From: Anaerolineales bacterium
GTDB taxonomy: Bacteria; Chloroflexota; Anaerolineae; Anaerolineales; Villigracilaceae
Assembly: GCA_030680155.1 (NCBI GenBank)
Contig: JAUXWL010000307.1
Coordinates: 1-58,386 of the forward strand
Length of the DNA stretch: 58,386 nucleotides
Reading direction: 5' to 3'
The translations under genes and the position numbers were made by a program. Below the pieces are notes generated by a model. The model saw nothing but the letters and a program-made list of their open reading frames with translations, was not told the DNA's origin and did not search any database. Numbering within the stretch: the first letter of the stretch is position 1; the number at the start of each line of letters is the position of its first letter. This document shows positions 33,861 through 42,449 of the stretch, in pieces.

Positions 33861-36389
33861 ATGGCTGAAGAAACTAAAACAGACGACACCAAGATCCTCG
33901 AAGAGATTGGTGATTACAAGTACGGCTTTCACGACCGCGACGACAACTACGTATTCAAATCCGAACGCGGATTAAGCCGCGAAGTCGTTGAAAATATCTC
34001 ACGCATGAAAGGCGAGCCAGAGTGGATGCTCGAGTTCCGCCTCAAGGCGTTTGAGCATTACATGGCGCGCCCCATGCCAGGCTGGGGACCCACACTTGAT
34101 GAGATCGACTTCGATAATATTTTCTACTACGTCAAGCCGACCGAGAAAAGCGAAAAGAATTGGGACGATGTCCCCGATGACATCAAGAACACCTTCGACA
34201 AATTGGGCATCCCCGAAGCTGAACAAAAGTTTTTGGCCGGCGTGGGCGCTCAATACGAATCGGAAATGGTCTACCACTCTATTTTGGAGCACCTTGAAAA
34301 GCAGGGCGTCATCTTCCTATCCATCGAAGACGGACTCAAACAATACCCCGACCTTTTCAAGGAATATTTCGGCACCGTTATTCCGATTGAAGACAATAAA
34401 TTTGCGGCGCTCAACTCTGCGGTGTGGTCTGGCGGCTCATTTGTGTATATCCCCAAGGGCGTCACCGTTGACCTGCCCCTGCAGGCCTATTTCCGTTTGA
34501 ACACCGCCAATGTCGGCCAATTCGAGCGCACGCTTATCATCGTGGACGAAGGCGCATCCGTACATTATGTGGAAGGTTGTTTCCTCGATGGGGCGCAAGT
34601 TCGAACCCGCACAGGCGAAAAACCGATTGAACAGATTGAAGTTGGTGACGAAGTTATGACTCATCAAGGCCGCTGGCGCAAGGTGTATCACACTCAAAAG
34701 CGCCCATATCATGGAGAAATCTTCAATATTCGTGTATATGGTGACAGCGGGCGCGAACTAAAGGTCACAAAAGAACACCCCTTGCTGGTGGTTCGCCGTC
34801 AAAAATCGAACGAACGCAACAAAGAGTTTCAATTGACCTGGGCGCGTGCCGATAGCGTTAAGGAAGGTGATTATCTTGTTGTGCCCGTCCCTCAACCCGT
34901 GATGGAGCCTGCGCTTGTTCATTCTGTGAGTGTTCCGTTGGGGCGCGGCAGACATGCTCCAGTTCAGCGTGAAGTAAGTCTCGCTTATGAGCCCGATTTT
35001 TTCCGTTTGCTTGGCTATTACTTTGCCGAAGGTCATGTGGATAATGGGCATTATCTGACGTTTTCCTTCCACATGGACGAATCTGAATATCTTGCTGACG
35101 CAAAAGAACTCATCGAGCGCTACTTCGGCAAATCTCCAATCGAAAATACTCCGCGTCAAAACGGACAAACGCTTGTACTCTCGTCCACTGAAATTGCGCG
35201 CACGTTTGCGCGTGAGTTCGGCTCGAATGTGTACGAGAAACACATTCCCGAATGGATTTCCAGCGCTGACCCTGAATTATTGCAAGAGTTGATAAAAGGC
35301 ATGTGGTGCGGTGACGGAAGCTACGACCCGAAAAAAAACATGTTCCGCTATAACACCATCTCTGCTGACCTCGCGTATGCCTTCCGTGACGCTTGCTTGC
35401 GAGTGGGCATTGCCGCCTCTGTGAACATGCAGAAACGCAGCCTGCCTCGCAAGGATATTTACGCAGTGGTGATTGCTTCGCCGTTCAATTCAAAGTTTGG
35501 AGAAATTGTCGGGGTGGCTGCTCCTGACGGCAACCTCGGCGGCTCTCCCTTCTCGATGGATGAAAACTTCCTTTATGTACCCATCAAGGAAATCACAATA
35601 GAGGAAATGGAAACGGAAGTGTTTAACTTCTCTGTGGAAGAGGACGAGTCATATGTTGCCGAAGGTGTTGTCTCACATAACTGCACCGCCCCGCAGTACA
35701 CCACCAATTCCTTCCATAGCGGTGTGATCGAGATCATCGTCAAGAAGGGCGCGCGCTCCCGCTATTCGACCATTCAAAACTGGTCAACCAACGTCTTCAA
35801 CCTTGTGACCCAGCGCGCCAAAGTCTTTGCGAACGCTTCCCACGAATGGGTGGATGCCAACCTCGGCTCGAAACTCACCATGAAATACCCCTCCTGCTAC
35901 TTGATGGAAGAAGGCGCTCACGGCGAAATGCTTTCCATGGCATTTGCAGGCCCCGGCCAAACGCAGGATGCCGGTTCCAAGATGATGCACTTTGCGCCCA
36001 ACACCACCAGCAAGATCGTTTCCAAGTCCATCAGCAAGGGTGGCGGTCGCGCTTCCTATCGCGGCATGGTCAAAGTATATAAAGGCTCGAAGGGCGTCAA
36101 ATCCAACGTGGTTTGCGATGCGCTTTTGCTCGACCCCAAATCCCGCTCGGATACCTACCCAACCATCGAGATCGACGAAGACGATGTGACCATTGGACAC
36201 GAAGCCTCTGTCAGCAAAGTGGGTGAGGAGCAACTCTTCTACCTCATGTCCCGCGGACTCAGCGAAGAGGAAGCCACCACCATGGTCGTCTCCGGCTTCA
36301 TCGAGCCGCTCGTCAAAGAATTGCCGATGGAATACGCCGTCGAAATGAACCGCCTCATTCAATTACAAATGGAAGGCTCTATTGGGTAA
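33861..36389 (+). CDS. sufB: SufB precursor interrupted by an intein
   Basis: An 842-residue precursor. The two SufB parts (residues 1-239 and 608-842) make a normal 474-residue scaffold protein with GAQYESEMVYHSILEHLEKQGVIF-type and QNWSTNVFNLVTQRA segments. Between them is a 368-residue intein starting at cysteine 240 and ending in HN before cysteine 608. The insertion is in front of the conserved CTAPQY site. SufB is the core of cluster assembly with SufC and SufD, so splicing is needed for function. The ATG at 33861 with GGGAG upstream is used. Confidence 0.95.
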   Translation: MAEETKTDDTKILEEIGDYKYGFHDRDDNYVFKSERGLSREVVENISRMKGEPEWMLEFRLKAFEHYMARPMPGWGPTLDEIDFDNIFYYVKPTEKSEKNWDDVPDDIKNTFDKLGIPEAEQKFLAGVGAQYESEMVYHSILEHLEKQGVIFLSIEDGLKQYPDLFKEYFGTVIPIEDNKFAALNSAVWSGGSFVYIPKGVTVDLPLQAYFRLNTANVGQFERTLIIVDEGASVHYVEGCFLDGAQVRTRTGEKPIEQIEVGDEVMTHQGRWRKVYHTQKRPYHGEIFNIRVYGDSGRELKVTKEHPLLVVRRQKSNERNKEFQLTWARADSVKEGDYLVVPVPQPVMEPALVHSVSVPLGRGRHAPVQREVSLAYEPDFFRLLGYYFAEGHVDNGHYLTFSFHMDESEYLADAKELIERYFGKSPIENTPRQNGQTLVLSSTEIARTFAREFGSNVYEKHIPEWISSADPELLQELIKGMWCGDGSYDPKKNMFRYNTISADLAYAFRDACLRVGIAASVNMQKRSLPRKDIYAVVIASPFNSKFGEIVGVAAPDGNLGGSPFSMDENFLYVPIKEITIEEMETEVFNFSVEEDESYVAEGVVSHNCTAPQYTTNSFHSGVIEIIVKKGARSRYSTIQNWSTNVFNLVTQRAKVFANASHEWVDANLGSKLTMKYPSCYLMEEGAHGEMLSMAFAGPGQTQDAGSKMMHFAPNTTSKIVSKSISKGGGRASYRGMVKVYKGSKGVKSNVVCDALLLDPKSRSDTYPTIEIDEDDVTIGHEASVSKVGEEQLFYLMSRGLSEEEATTMVVSGFIEPLVKELPMEYAVEMNRLIQLQMEGSIG
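34578..35681 (+). mobile_element. Intein in SufB with LAGLIDADG homing endonuclease
   Basis: 368 residues. It begins CFLDGAQVRTRTGEKPIEQI (block A, nucleophile cysteine), has KVTKEHPLLV (block B with the catalytic histidine) and ends VEEDESYVAEGVVSHN (blocks F and G) followed by cysteine. Two endonuclease motifs of the LAGLIDADG type are visible, LLGYYFAEG and LIKGMWCGDG, each with its acidic residue, so the nuclease may be active. All splicing residues look intact. Confidence 0.95.
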
Positions 36390-36391
36390 TG

Positions 36392-36407
36392 CAAACTTAA
36401 GTTTGCG
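36392..36407. repeat. Short palindrome in the sufB-sufD gap
   Basis: GCAAACT / AGTTTGC with TA between, followed by GCGCTACAGGAATTACTATG, the start region of sufD. Same module class as at 272. Confidence 0.6.
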
Positions 36408-36421
36408 CTACAGGAATTACT

Positions 36422-37759
36422 ATGCAAGAGAAACCAAAAGTTACCGTATCAAAAGGACGACGCGCACAGACGTCCGCCAAGGAATTTTCCTTCACCCAGG
36501 CGGACGTCCCTTCCGCAAACGGACTCGCTTCCTTCCGCGCCTCGGCTTGGGACCTGTTCTCCAAACAGAATCTCCCCGACACTACGCTCGAAGCCTGGCG
36601 TCGCACCGATTTACGCCTATTGCCCGCCCCCGATTTCAAACTCCCTATAACGGGCGCATTTGAAGACCTGCCCGTAGTTCCCGCAGAATTACTCAAACCG
36701 TTAACCGGCGACCAGCACGGCGGACAGATCACCCTGCTCCCCGGCGGCTCCAACGTGGAGTTGGACGAATCTCTCGCCAAAAAAGGCGTGATCTTCACTG
36801 ACTTCCGCACCGCCGAAAAGAATCACCCCGATCTGCTCAAGAAATTGATCGGTCAGATCGTCAAGCCTGAAGACGGCAAGTTTGCCGCATTGGCCTCGGC
36901 GTTGTCTGAAAATGGCGTACTGCTTTATGTCCCCAAAAATGTGGCAGTGGAATATCCGTTTCACTCCGTGCTGTGGGGCCCCGGCTCCGATCTCGCTCAC
37001 TTCTCGCATCTGATTGTCTATGTGGAAGATGGCGCGTCGGTGACCTATGTCCATGAAGCGGCTTCACCCGACGAGATGGGACACGCCATGCACGCCGGCA
37101 TTGTTGAACTGTATGTCGGCCAAGGCGCGAACCTGCGCTTCGTGGAACTGCAATCGTGGGGACGCCATGTCTGGAATTTCTCGCACGAGCGCGCCCGCGT
37201 GGAACGCGGCGGCAACCTCGACTGGATCTTCGGTGCCGTTGGTTCTCGTGTAACCAAGAACTTCTCCGACCTAGATCTGGCTGGCGAAGGCGCACAGGGA
37301 CGTATGTCCGGTTTCTACTTTACCGATGGAACCCAGCACCTCGACCACGACACCCAGCAGAATCACCTCGCTCCGCACTGCACCAGCGACCTGCTGTTCA
37401 AAGGGGCGTTGAAGGGCAGGAGCCGCTCCGTGTGGCAGGGCATGATCTACGTCGCCCCCGGCGCACAGAAGACCGACGGTTATCAAGCCAACCGCAACCT
37501 CGTCCTTGACGACCAGGCGCGCGCGGACTCGATCCCCGGTCTCGAAATTCTCGCAGACGATGTGCGCTGTACACATGGCGCAACGGTTGGTAAACTGGAA
37601 CAGGAACCGCTCTTTTATTTGAAATCACGCGGCATTCCCCAGCGCGAAGCGGAACGGTTGGTAGTGGAGGGCTTTTTCGACCCGATCATGCAGCGCATCC
37701 CGTTTGAAGGCGTGCGTGAACGCTTCCAGCAGGCGATCCAGGATAAATTGTCAAAGTAG
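36422..37759 (+). CDS. sufD: SufD, Suf scaffold subunit
   Basis: A 445-residue SufB/SufD-family protein. The N-terminus is variable; the core shows AWRRTDLRLLP, a GNLDWIFGAVGSR segment and a C-terminal RCTHGATVGKLEQEPLFYLKSRGI with the conserved cysteine and histidine region. It forms the SufBC2D scaffold and helps in iron acquisition. It follows sufB after 32 bases. Nothing odd in length. Confidence 0.95.
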   Translation: MQEKPKVTVSKGRRAQTSAKEFSFTQADVPSANGLASFRASAWDLFSKQNLPDTTLEAWRRTDLRLLPAPDFKLPITGAFEDLPVVPAELLKPLTGDQHGGQITLLPGGSNVELDESLAKKGVIFTDFRTAEKNHPDLLKKLIGQIVKPEDGKFAALASALSENGVLLYVPKNVAVEYPFHSVLWGPGSDLAHFSHLIVYVEDGASVTYVHEAASPDEMGHAMHAGIVELYVGQGANLRFVELQSWGRHVWNFSHERARVERGGNLDWIFGAVGSRVTKNFSDLDLAGEGAQGRMSGFYFTDGTQHLDHDTQQNHLAPHCTSDLLFKGALKGRSRSVWQGMIYVAPGAQKTDGYQANRNLVLDDQARADSIPGLEILADDVRCTHGATVGKLEQEPLFYLKSRGIPQREAERLVVEGFFDPIMQRIPFEGVRERFQQAIQDKLSK

Positions 37760-37914
37760 TTATTCAGGACTGACAGGCTTCACGAAGTTTCCGAAAGGGG
37801 AAACCTTGTCAGGCTCGGATGTAGTGTCAGCGGGGATAATGACGGGGAGATTGAGCATGTGTCCATTTAGTAAGAGGCGGAGGGCGTCTCTATTTTCAAG
37901 TCAGGATGTGAAGA
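37760..37914. repeat. Intergenic with one palindromic module
   Basis: CTGACAGG (about 37770) / CCTTGTCAG and, inside it, GTTTCC / GGAAAC. The rest shows no structure. It separates sufD from the unknown gene. Confidence 0.45.
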
Positions 37915-38487
37915 ATGACAGTGAAATCAAAAGCGAAAACAAAGACAGCGTCAAAGAATCCGGCAACAAAGAAGTCAGCGCCTGCGAGTCATACGGCTTC
38001 CATCGCAAAGCCATCTCCAGGTAAAACCGTCAAAAAGGCAAAACCTTCCACGGGGACAAATGCGGTGATGAGTGAGCAGCCAAAGGCGCGAGCCAAGTCT
38101 GCGGGGTCTGCGCCTGTTGCGCCCGTGGTGGTGAAGAGGAGAGTCCCCACGAATGTTGAGCGCAGGGCGGTTAAGGCGGCTGCGCGTGGGCCTCAATTTG
38201 CATTCATGAAAGCGCCCGTAACGGAGCACACTTTTGAAGTGGGTGACAATGTGGAAGTTTTCTGCGACCATGAAAAAGTACGTGAACGTGTTCGGGGTTG
38301 GATCAGGGGCATCGTTGTGCAGGTGGATAATAAAATGGTGGCGGTTCAATTCCGCTCGAATGTCTTCCTGACCGATGGCTGGATGGTCCCCGACCGCATC
38401 CTTTGGTATCCACTGGCTTCTGAGCATATTCGTCCTTTCGGCACTAAAAAAGCCGCGCTGAAAAAGGACTTCATCCCCGACTATTAA
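37915..38487 (+). CDS. Unknown basic protein inside the suf operon
   Basis: A 190-residue protein I do not recognise. The first 95 residues are rich in lysine, alanine, serine and proline with repeated KPSxGK- and KAK-like units, resembling a histone H1-type tail. The last 90 residues look folded, with a beta-strand pattern (FEVGDNVEVFCDHEK, WIRGIVVQVDNKMVAVQFRS, GWMVPDRILWYP) like SH3 or Tudor-type domains. It ends 2 bases before sufS, so it is coupled to it. Its position suggests either a Suf accessory protein or a nucleic-acid-binding protein carried by chance. One cysteine (residue about 120) is present, not a cluster motif. Confidence 0.7.
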   Translation: MTVKSKAKTKTASKNPATKKSAPASHTASIAKPSPGKTVKKAKPSTGTNAVMSEQPKARAKSAGSAPVAPVVVKRRVPTNVERRAVKAAARGPQFAFMKAPVTEHTFEVGDNVEVFCDHEKVRERVRGWIRGIVVQVDNKMVAVQFRSNVFLTDGWMVPDRILWYPLASEHIRPFGTKKAALKKDFIPDY

Positions 38488-38489
38488 CC

Positions 38490-39719
38490 ATGAATTCCTT
38501 CAACGTAGAACAGATCCGTAACGATTTTCCGATCCTCAAACGCGAAGCCCGTCAGGGTGTTTGCGTTATTTACCTTGATTCCACGGCCACGTCGCAAAAG
38601 CCCGTGCAGGTGATCGAAGCAATGAACGACTACTATCGCCGTTCGAATGCCAACATTCATCGCGGTGTGCATACGCTGGCGGAGGAAGCCACGACCCTGT
38701 ATGAAGGCGCGCGTGAAAGAATTGCAAAATTCATTAATGCGGCTTCTTCACGCGAGGTCATTTACACGCGCAATACCACTGAATCCATTAACCTTGTGGC
38801 GTATTCATGGGCGCGTGCGAATCTGAAGGCGGGCGATCTCGTCATCCTGACCGAGATGGAGCATCACAGCAATCTCGTCCCGTGGCACATGCTTCAGATG
38901 GAACGCGGCATCGAATTGGATTTCATCCCCGTGACAGAAGACGGCTTGCTTGATCTGGAAGCGTACAAATCGCTTCTTGACCGCCGCCCGAAGCTGGTCT
39001 CGTTTACGCACATGTCCAACGTCCTCGGCACGATCAACCCCGCGGACGAGATCATTCGCCTGGCGCATGACGCTGGCGCAATCACCCTGGTGGACGGCGC
39101 GCAATCTGTCCCACACTTGAGCGTGGATGTGCAGGCGCTTGATGCCGATTTCTACGCCTTCTCCGCGCACAAGATGTGTGGGCCAACAGGCATTGGAGTT
39201 CTGTACGGCAAATCCGCTTTGCTGGATGCGATGCCCCCGTTCCTCGGCGGCGGTGACATGATCAAGGAAGTGAAGCTGCGTTCGTTCCGCGCTAATTCCC
39301 TGCCGCATAAATTCGAGGCAGGCACGCCTGCCATTGCAGAAGCTGTCGGCTTTGGCGCTGCTGTCGATTACCTCTCAGCCATCGGCATGGAAAGAATCGC
39401 CGCATATGAGCACGAAATCACCGAATATGCGCTGGATCGTTTGGAAGAAGTCCCGGGTGTGAAGTTGTTTGGCCCCTCTGCCGATAAAAAAGGCGGTGTG
39501 GCGGCGTTCACGCTCGATGGTGTTCATCCGCATGACGTGGCGCAGATTCTGGATCAGGATGGCATCGCCGTGCGCGCAGGTCATCATTGCGCCCAGCCTC
39601 TGCACGAGAAATTCGGCATCCCCGCCACCAGCCGCGCATCCTTCTATTTGTATAATACGAAAGATGAAGTGGACATGCTTGTGAACGGGATCTATAAAGT
39701 AAAAGAGATGTTTGGGTGA
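38490..39719 (+). CDS. sufS: SufS cysteine desulfurase
   Basis: A 409-residue group II cysteine desulfurase. It shows the PLP-binding lysine in FSAHKMCGPTG, MEHHSNLVPW near residue 110 and the catalytic cysteine in RAGHHCAQPL. It takes sulfur from cysteine as a persulfide and passes it to SufU. There is no ribosome binding site, consistent with coupling to the preceding gene. Length is normal. Confidence 0.97.
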   Translation: MNSFNVEQIRNDFPILKREARQGVCVIYLDSTATSQKPVQVIEAMNDYYRRSNANIHRGVHTLAEEATTLYEGARERIAKFINAASSREVIYTRNTTESINLVAYSWARANLKAGDLVILTEMEHHSNLVPWHMLQMERGIELDFIPVTEDGLLDLEAYKSLLDRRPKLVSFTHMSNVLGTINPADEIIRLAHDAGAITLVDGAQSVPHLSVDVQALDADFYAFSAHKMCGPTGIGVLYGKSALLDAMPPFLGGGDMIKEVKLRSFRANSLPHKFEAGTPAIAEAVGFGAAVDYLSAIGMERIAAYEHEITEYALDRLEEVPGVKLFGPSADKKGGVAAFTLDGVHPHDVAQILDQDGIAVRAGHHCAQPLHEKFGIPATSRASFYLYNTKDEVDMLVNGIYKVKEMFG

Positions 39720-39824
39720 GTTAGTTTGGTAGTCTGATAGTCGGGTAGTCACCCGGTCACTGGACCAACCGACTATGTGACTACTTGACTACTTGACCAT
39801 ACGACCACCGACTACAGGACTACA
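39720..39824. repeat. Low-complexity GACTACT-type tract
   Basis: About 100 bases of quasi-repeats such as GACTATGTGACTACTTGACTACTTGACC. Similar tracts lie at 31480-31512 and 31625-31646. No gene or hairpin seen. Confidence 0.6.
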
Positions 39825-40220
39825 ATGGACGATCTATATCGCGAAGTCATCATTGAACATTACAAAAACCCATCCTATCGCGGAAAACTTGTTCCGCATG
39901 ATATTTCTTTTGCGGATAATAACCCACTCTGCGGCGATCACATCCAAATCGATCTGCGTGTAAATAAAGATGGTGTCGTGACCGAAGCCATGTTTGACGG
40001 TCATGGATGCGCCATCTCGCAAGCTTCCGCCGACCTGTTGATGGAGTTTGTGATCGGCAAACCGCTTGGGGAAGTGAAATTGCTCAACAAGCAGGACATC
40101 CTCGACATGCTTGGTATCGACCTCGGTCCTGTGCGCCTGAAATGCGCCTTGCTTTCCTTGAAGGTTTTGAAGGCTGGCGTTTATGGACTGGGTGAGGCGG
40201 GCGACGATTTGGTGGAATAA
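39825..40220 (+). CDS. sufU: SufU zinc-dependent sulfurtransferase
   Basis: A 131-residue IscU-fold protein of the SufU type. Conserved residues are cysteine 41 with aspartate (NPLCGDH), cysteine in GHGCAIS (about 66) and the last in RLKCALLSL (about 112). In SufU these hold zinc and accept the persulfide from SufS. It is shorter than the usual 145 residues at the C-terminus but complete in motifs. Confidence 0.93.
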   Translation: MDDLYREVIIEHYKNPSYRGKLVPHDISFADNNPLCGDHIQIDLRVNKDGVVTEAMFDGHGCAISQASADLLMEFVIGKPLGEVKLLNKQDILDMLGIDLGPVRLKCALLSLKVLKAGVYGLGEAGDDLVE

Positions 40221-40293
40221 GTAGACCGTGGACGGCGGACGATAGACCATTGAGAACGGTCAACGGCCCATCGTCAATGGTCGGGAAATTAAT

Positions 40294-40638
40294 ATGTTCA
40301 ATTACACAACCTTCGATGAATCCAAAGTTGAATTTTCGGAAATTGCCCCCGTTTCGGATCTGCCTAACGGCGAGCGTTTGTTTGTTGATTTGGGGGATAG
40401 ACCCATTGTCATTTTCAATATCGCAGGGCAGTATTTTGCGATTGGCGATGTCTGCACACACGATGATGGTCCGCTGGGGGATGGGATGTTGGAGGGCTTC
40501 AATGTGGTTTGCCCCCGTCACGGCGCGGAGTTTGACATCCGCAGCGGGCAGGCAGTCCAAATGCCTGCGGTGGTGGATATCCCTGCCTATCCCGTTGAAG
40601 TGCGGGATGGGATGATTTTTGTGGGTGTGCCCAAGTAA
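40294..40638 (+). CDS. Rieske-type [2Fe-2S] ferredoxin
   Basis: A 114-residue protein with a Rieske cluster site: CTHDDGPL and CPRHGAEFD (CXH...CXXH). It resembles small ferredoxins of oxygenases and NirD-like proteins. As the last gene of the suf operon it may supply electrons for cluster assembly. Its stop lies at the start of the terminator. Confidence 0.9.
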   Translation: MFNYTTFDESKVEFSEIAPVSDLPNGERLFVDLGDRPIVIFNIAGQYFAIGDVCTHDDGPLGDGMLEGFNVVCPRHGAEFDIRSGQAVQMPAVVDIPAYPVEVRDGMIFVGVPK

Positions 40639-40669
40639 AAAAATCGGCGAGTACCTCGCCGATTTTTTT
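40637..40669. terminator. Bidirectional terminator
   Basis: AAAAAAATCGGCGAG / CTCGCCGATTTTTTT with a TAC loop, between convergent genes. It is strong in both directions and overlaps the Rieske stop codon. Confidence 0.92.
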
Positions 40670-41300
40670 ATCCCTCAAATCTTCCCACGATCCTCAAAAT
40701 ATCGAACCCCTCCGCAAATGGAACCTCCGCCAGCGCGCCGTGGCGCACCATGATGGAACGGGTCAGTTCACTGTTGAAGTAGTAACGGTCACGGTAGGTT
40801 TCGTACTGTGCCAGCGCTTCGATCTTTTTCTTCACATCGTCTTCCGTGACTTCGACCATAAAGTGGGGGAAGAATCCGTACGTGGAGCGGACGACATCGA
40901 AGCCGAGCACGGTAATTCCACGAAAGGCGCGCAGGGCTTCCTCAGTCATGGTGTTGTGATCCTGATGCACGTCCTGTTTGGAATGGGTGAAGATCAGGTC
41001 GGGTTTGAAATCCCTGCGGAGTTTGAGAAAATATTCAAGAATTTCCTGACGCGAGTCTGGGAAGACGCGCGTATGGAACGTACCAAAGGATATCTTATCC
41101 TTCGGTATGCCCAGAATTTGCATGGAGCGGAGATGTTCATCCTTGACATCTTGCAGGTCGGGATTTTTTTTATTATCCGAAAGGGTGACGCACAGCACGT
41201 CTGTCTTTTGTGCGATCTGGTGCAGTAAAGCGCCGCATCCCAATTCGATATCGTCCGGGTGCGCGCCGAGAAAGAGGACTTTTTTTCCGAAGAAGTTCAT
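40668..41300 (-). CDS. PIG-L/LmbE-family deacetylase
   Basis: A 210-residue zinc-dependent deacetylase fold: metal motif AHPDDIE near residue 15 and HQDH near residue 115. Relatives remove acetyl groups from N-acetylglucosamine conjugates. The substrate is unknown. It is upstream-adjacent to a mobile palindrome (41311-41406). Confidence 0.88.
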   Translation of the reverse strand: MNFFGKKVLFLGAHPDDIELGCGALLHQIAQKTDVLCVTLSDNKKNPDLQDVKDEHLRSMQILGIPKDKISFGTFHTRVFPDSRQEILEYFLKLRRDFKPDLIFTHSKQDVHQDHNTMTEEALRAFRGITVLGFDVVRSTYGFFPHFMVEVTEDDVKKKIEALAQYETYRDRYYFNSELTRSIMVRHGALAEVPFAEGFDILRIVGRFEG

Positions 41301-41310
41301 GATGTTATTA

Positions 41311-41406
41311 TGTCATTGCGAGGGCGTTCTTGCTCTTTGCCCGAAGCAATCCCCGTGTGAATGAGGAGATTGCTTCGGACGGAAGAACGCCGCCCTCGCA
41401 ATGACA
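41311..41406. repeat. TGTCATTGCGAGG-type palindromic repeat
   Basis: TGTCATTGCGAGGGCGTTCTT (first 20 bases at 41311) pairs with the far end (41383-41406, one 3-base bulge); inside, CCGAAGCAATC (41341-41351) pairs with GATTGCTTCGG (41368-41378). This family is widespread in many bacterial phyla. Confidence 0.8.
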
Positions 41407-41408
41407 TG

Positions 41409-42209
41409 TTATTTCGTCGCCAGAATTCCGCCGACGACCTTGGTCATCACCAGTTTGCCGTCGCGGTCGAACCATTTTTGCGCCACGGCTTGAATCTTGC
41501 CGATCAGGGCTTCGTATTCGTCCTTGTTATTGAACATGGCTGTCCATAATTTGCGGTCTTCGTTCAATGAAGCGCGGACATAGTCGATGAAGGGGGCAAC
41601 TTCGGGGAAGGTCAGGTGATTCTCGAACTTGTGCAGTTCGGTCCTGGCGAAGATGCCATCAATGGTATTGAAGATGTCGCCCTTGAAACGCGAGGAACCT
41701 GGCATGGGCGGGATGGTGGCGTTGGTGGCTTCCTTGATGATGTCGTAGAACATCTGCTTATTCTCAGGCAATGGGCCGGAGACGAAAAGCCGTCCGCCGG
41801 GCTTCAAGACGCGGTGTGCTTCACCGAATGTGAATTTGAGATCCGAAGCGTAGTAGATGGCGAAGGCGCTGGTGCACAGGTCGAAGGTGTTATCGGGGAA
41901 GTTGAATGGTTTATTAAAGTCGAGAAATTGAAAGTCAATGCTTGCGCCGACTTCCTTGTTCTTTGCGCGTGCTTTTTCGAGCAATTCTTCCGAGAAGTCG
42001 CCGCCTGTGATGGTGGCTTGTCCTTTGGTGTATTCGTTAAAAAGGAAGCTGAGTTTTCCCGCGCCACAACCGACGTCAAGGATGCTCATGCCTGCTTTGG
42101 GCTGGAGCAGTTCGTTCGTCCACGCGTCAATGTTGGCAGAACCGTATTTTTCGTGAATGTCGATTCGCATCAACAGGTCTTTGCTGGGTTCCTGATAGTT
42201 GATTTCCAT
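41409..42209 (-). CDS. SAM-dependent methyltransferase
   Basis: A 266-residue class I methyltransferase: SAM-binding DVGCGAGKLSFLF near residue 42, then a GGDFSEELLEKAR acidic strand and a FDLCTSAFAIYYA motif IV region. It resembles UbiE/Methyltransf_11-type enzymes. Substrate unknown. AGGAGAA precedes the start. Confidence 0.88.
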   Translation of the reverse strand: MEINYQEPSKDLLMRIDIHEKYGSANIDAWTNELLQPKAGMSILDVGCGAGKLSFLFNEYTKGQATITGGDFSEELLEKARAKNKEVGASIDFQFLDFNKPFNFPDNTFDLCTSAFAIYYASDLKFTFGEAHRVLKPGGRLFVSGPLPENKQMFYDIIKEATNATIPPMPGSSRFKGDIFNTIDGIFARTELHKFENHLTFPEVAPFIDYVRASLNEDRKLWTAMFNNKDEYEALIGKIQAVAQKWFDRDGKLVMTKVVGGILATK

Positions 42210-42257
42210 TTTGTATTTCTCCTAAGTCGCTTATTGTCAGTAGATCACGAAAAACCT

Positions 42258-42319
42258 CGCGTACTGCGCAGCGTGCGCTCTCTAGCGCAAATCTGGCGGT
42301 AGAGACCGCCAATTACGCG
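42258..42319. repeat. TAGAGA-family element
   Basis: CGCGTA (42258-42263) / TACGCG (42314-42319) encloses TGCGC / GCGCA (loop TCTCTA, 42274-42289) and GGCGGT / ACCGCC (loop AGAG, 42295-42310). A further outer pair TCACGAAA / TTTCGTGA surrounds it. Confidence 0.75.
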
Positions 42320-42449
42320 CTTTCGTGAAGTACTGATTGTTGGCAACGACCATTGTCGTTACTGTGGTATGAAAAATTATACCAAAATAAAATCAAAATT
42401 CAATGACTGAATTTTGGGTGGCGTGATAAAATTCGCACTTGGAGCAATC

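Noticed and set aside
33861-36389. Two sufB genes or a frameshifted sufB
   Set aside because: The frame is continuous and the middle has intein blocks A, B, F and G.
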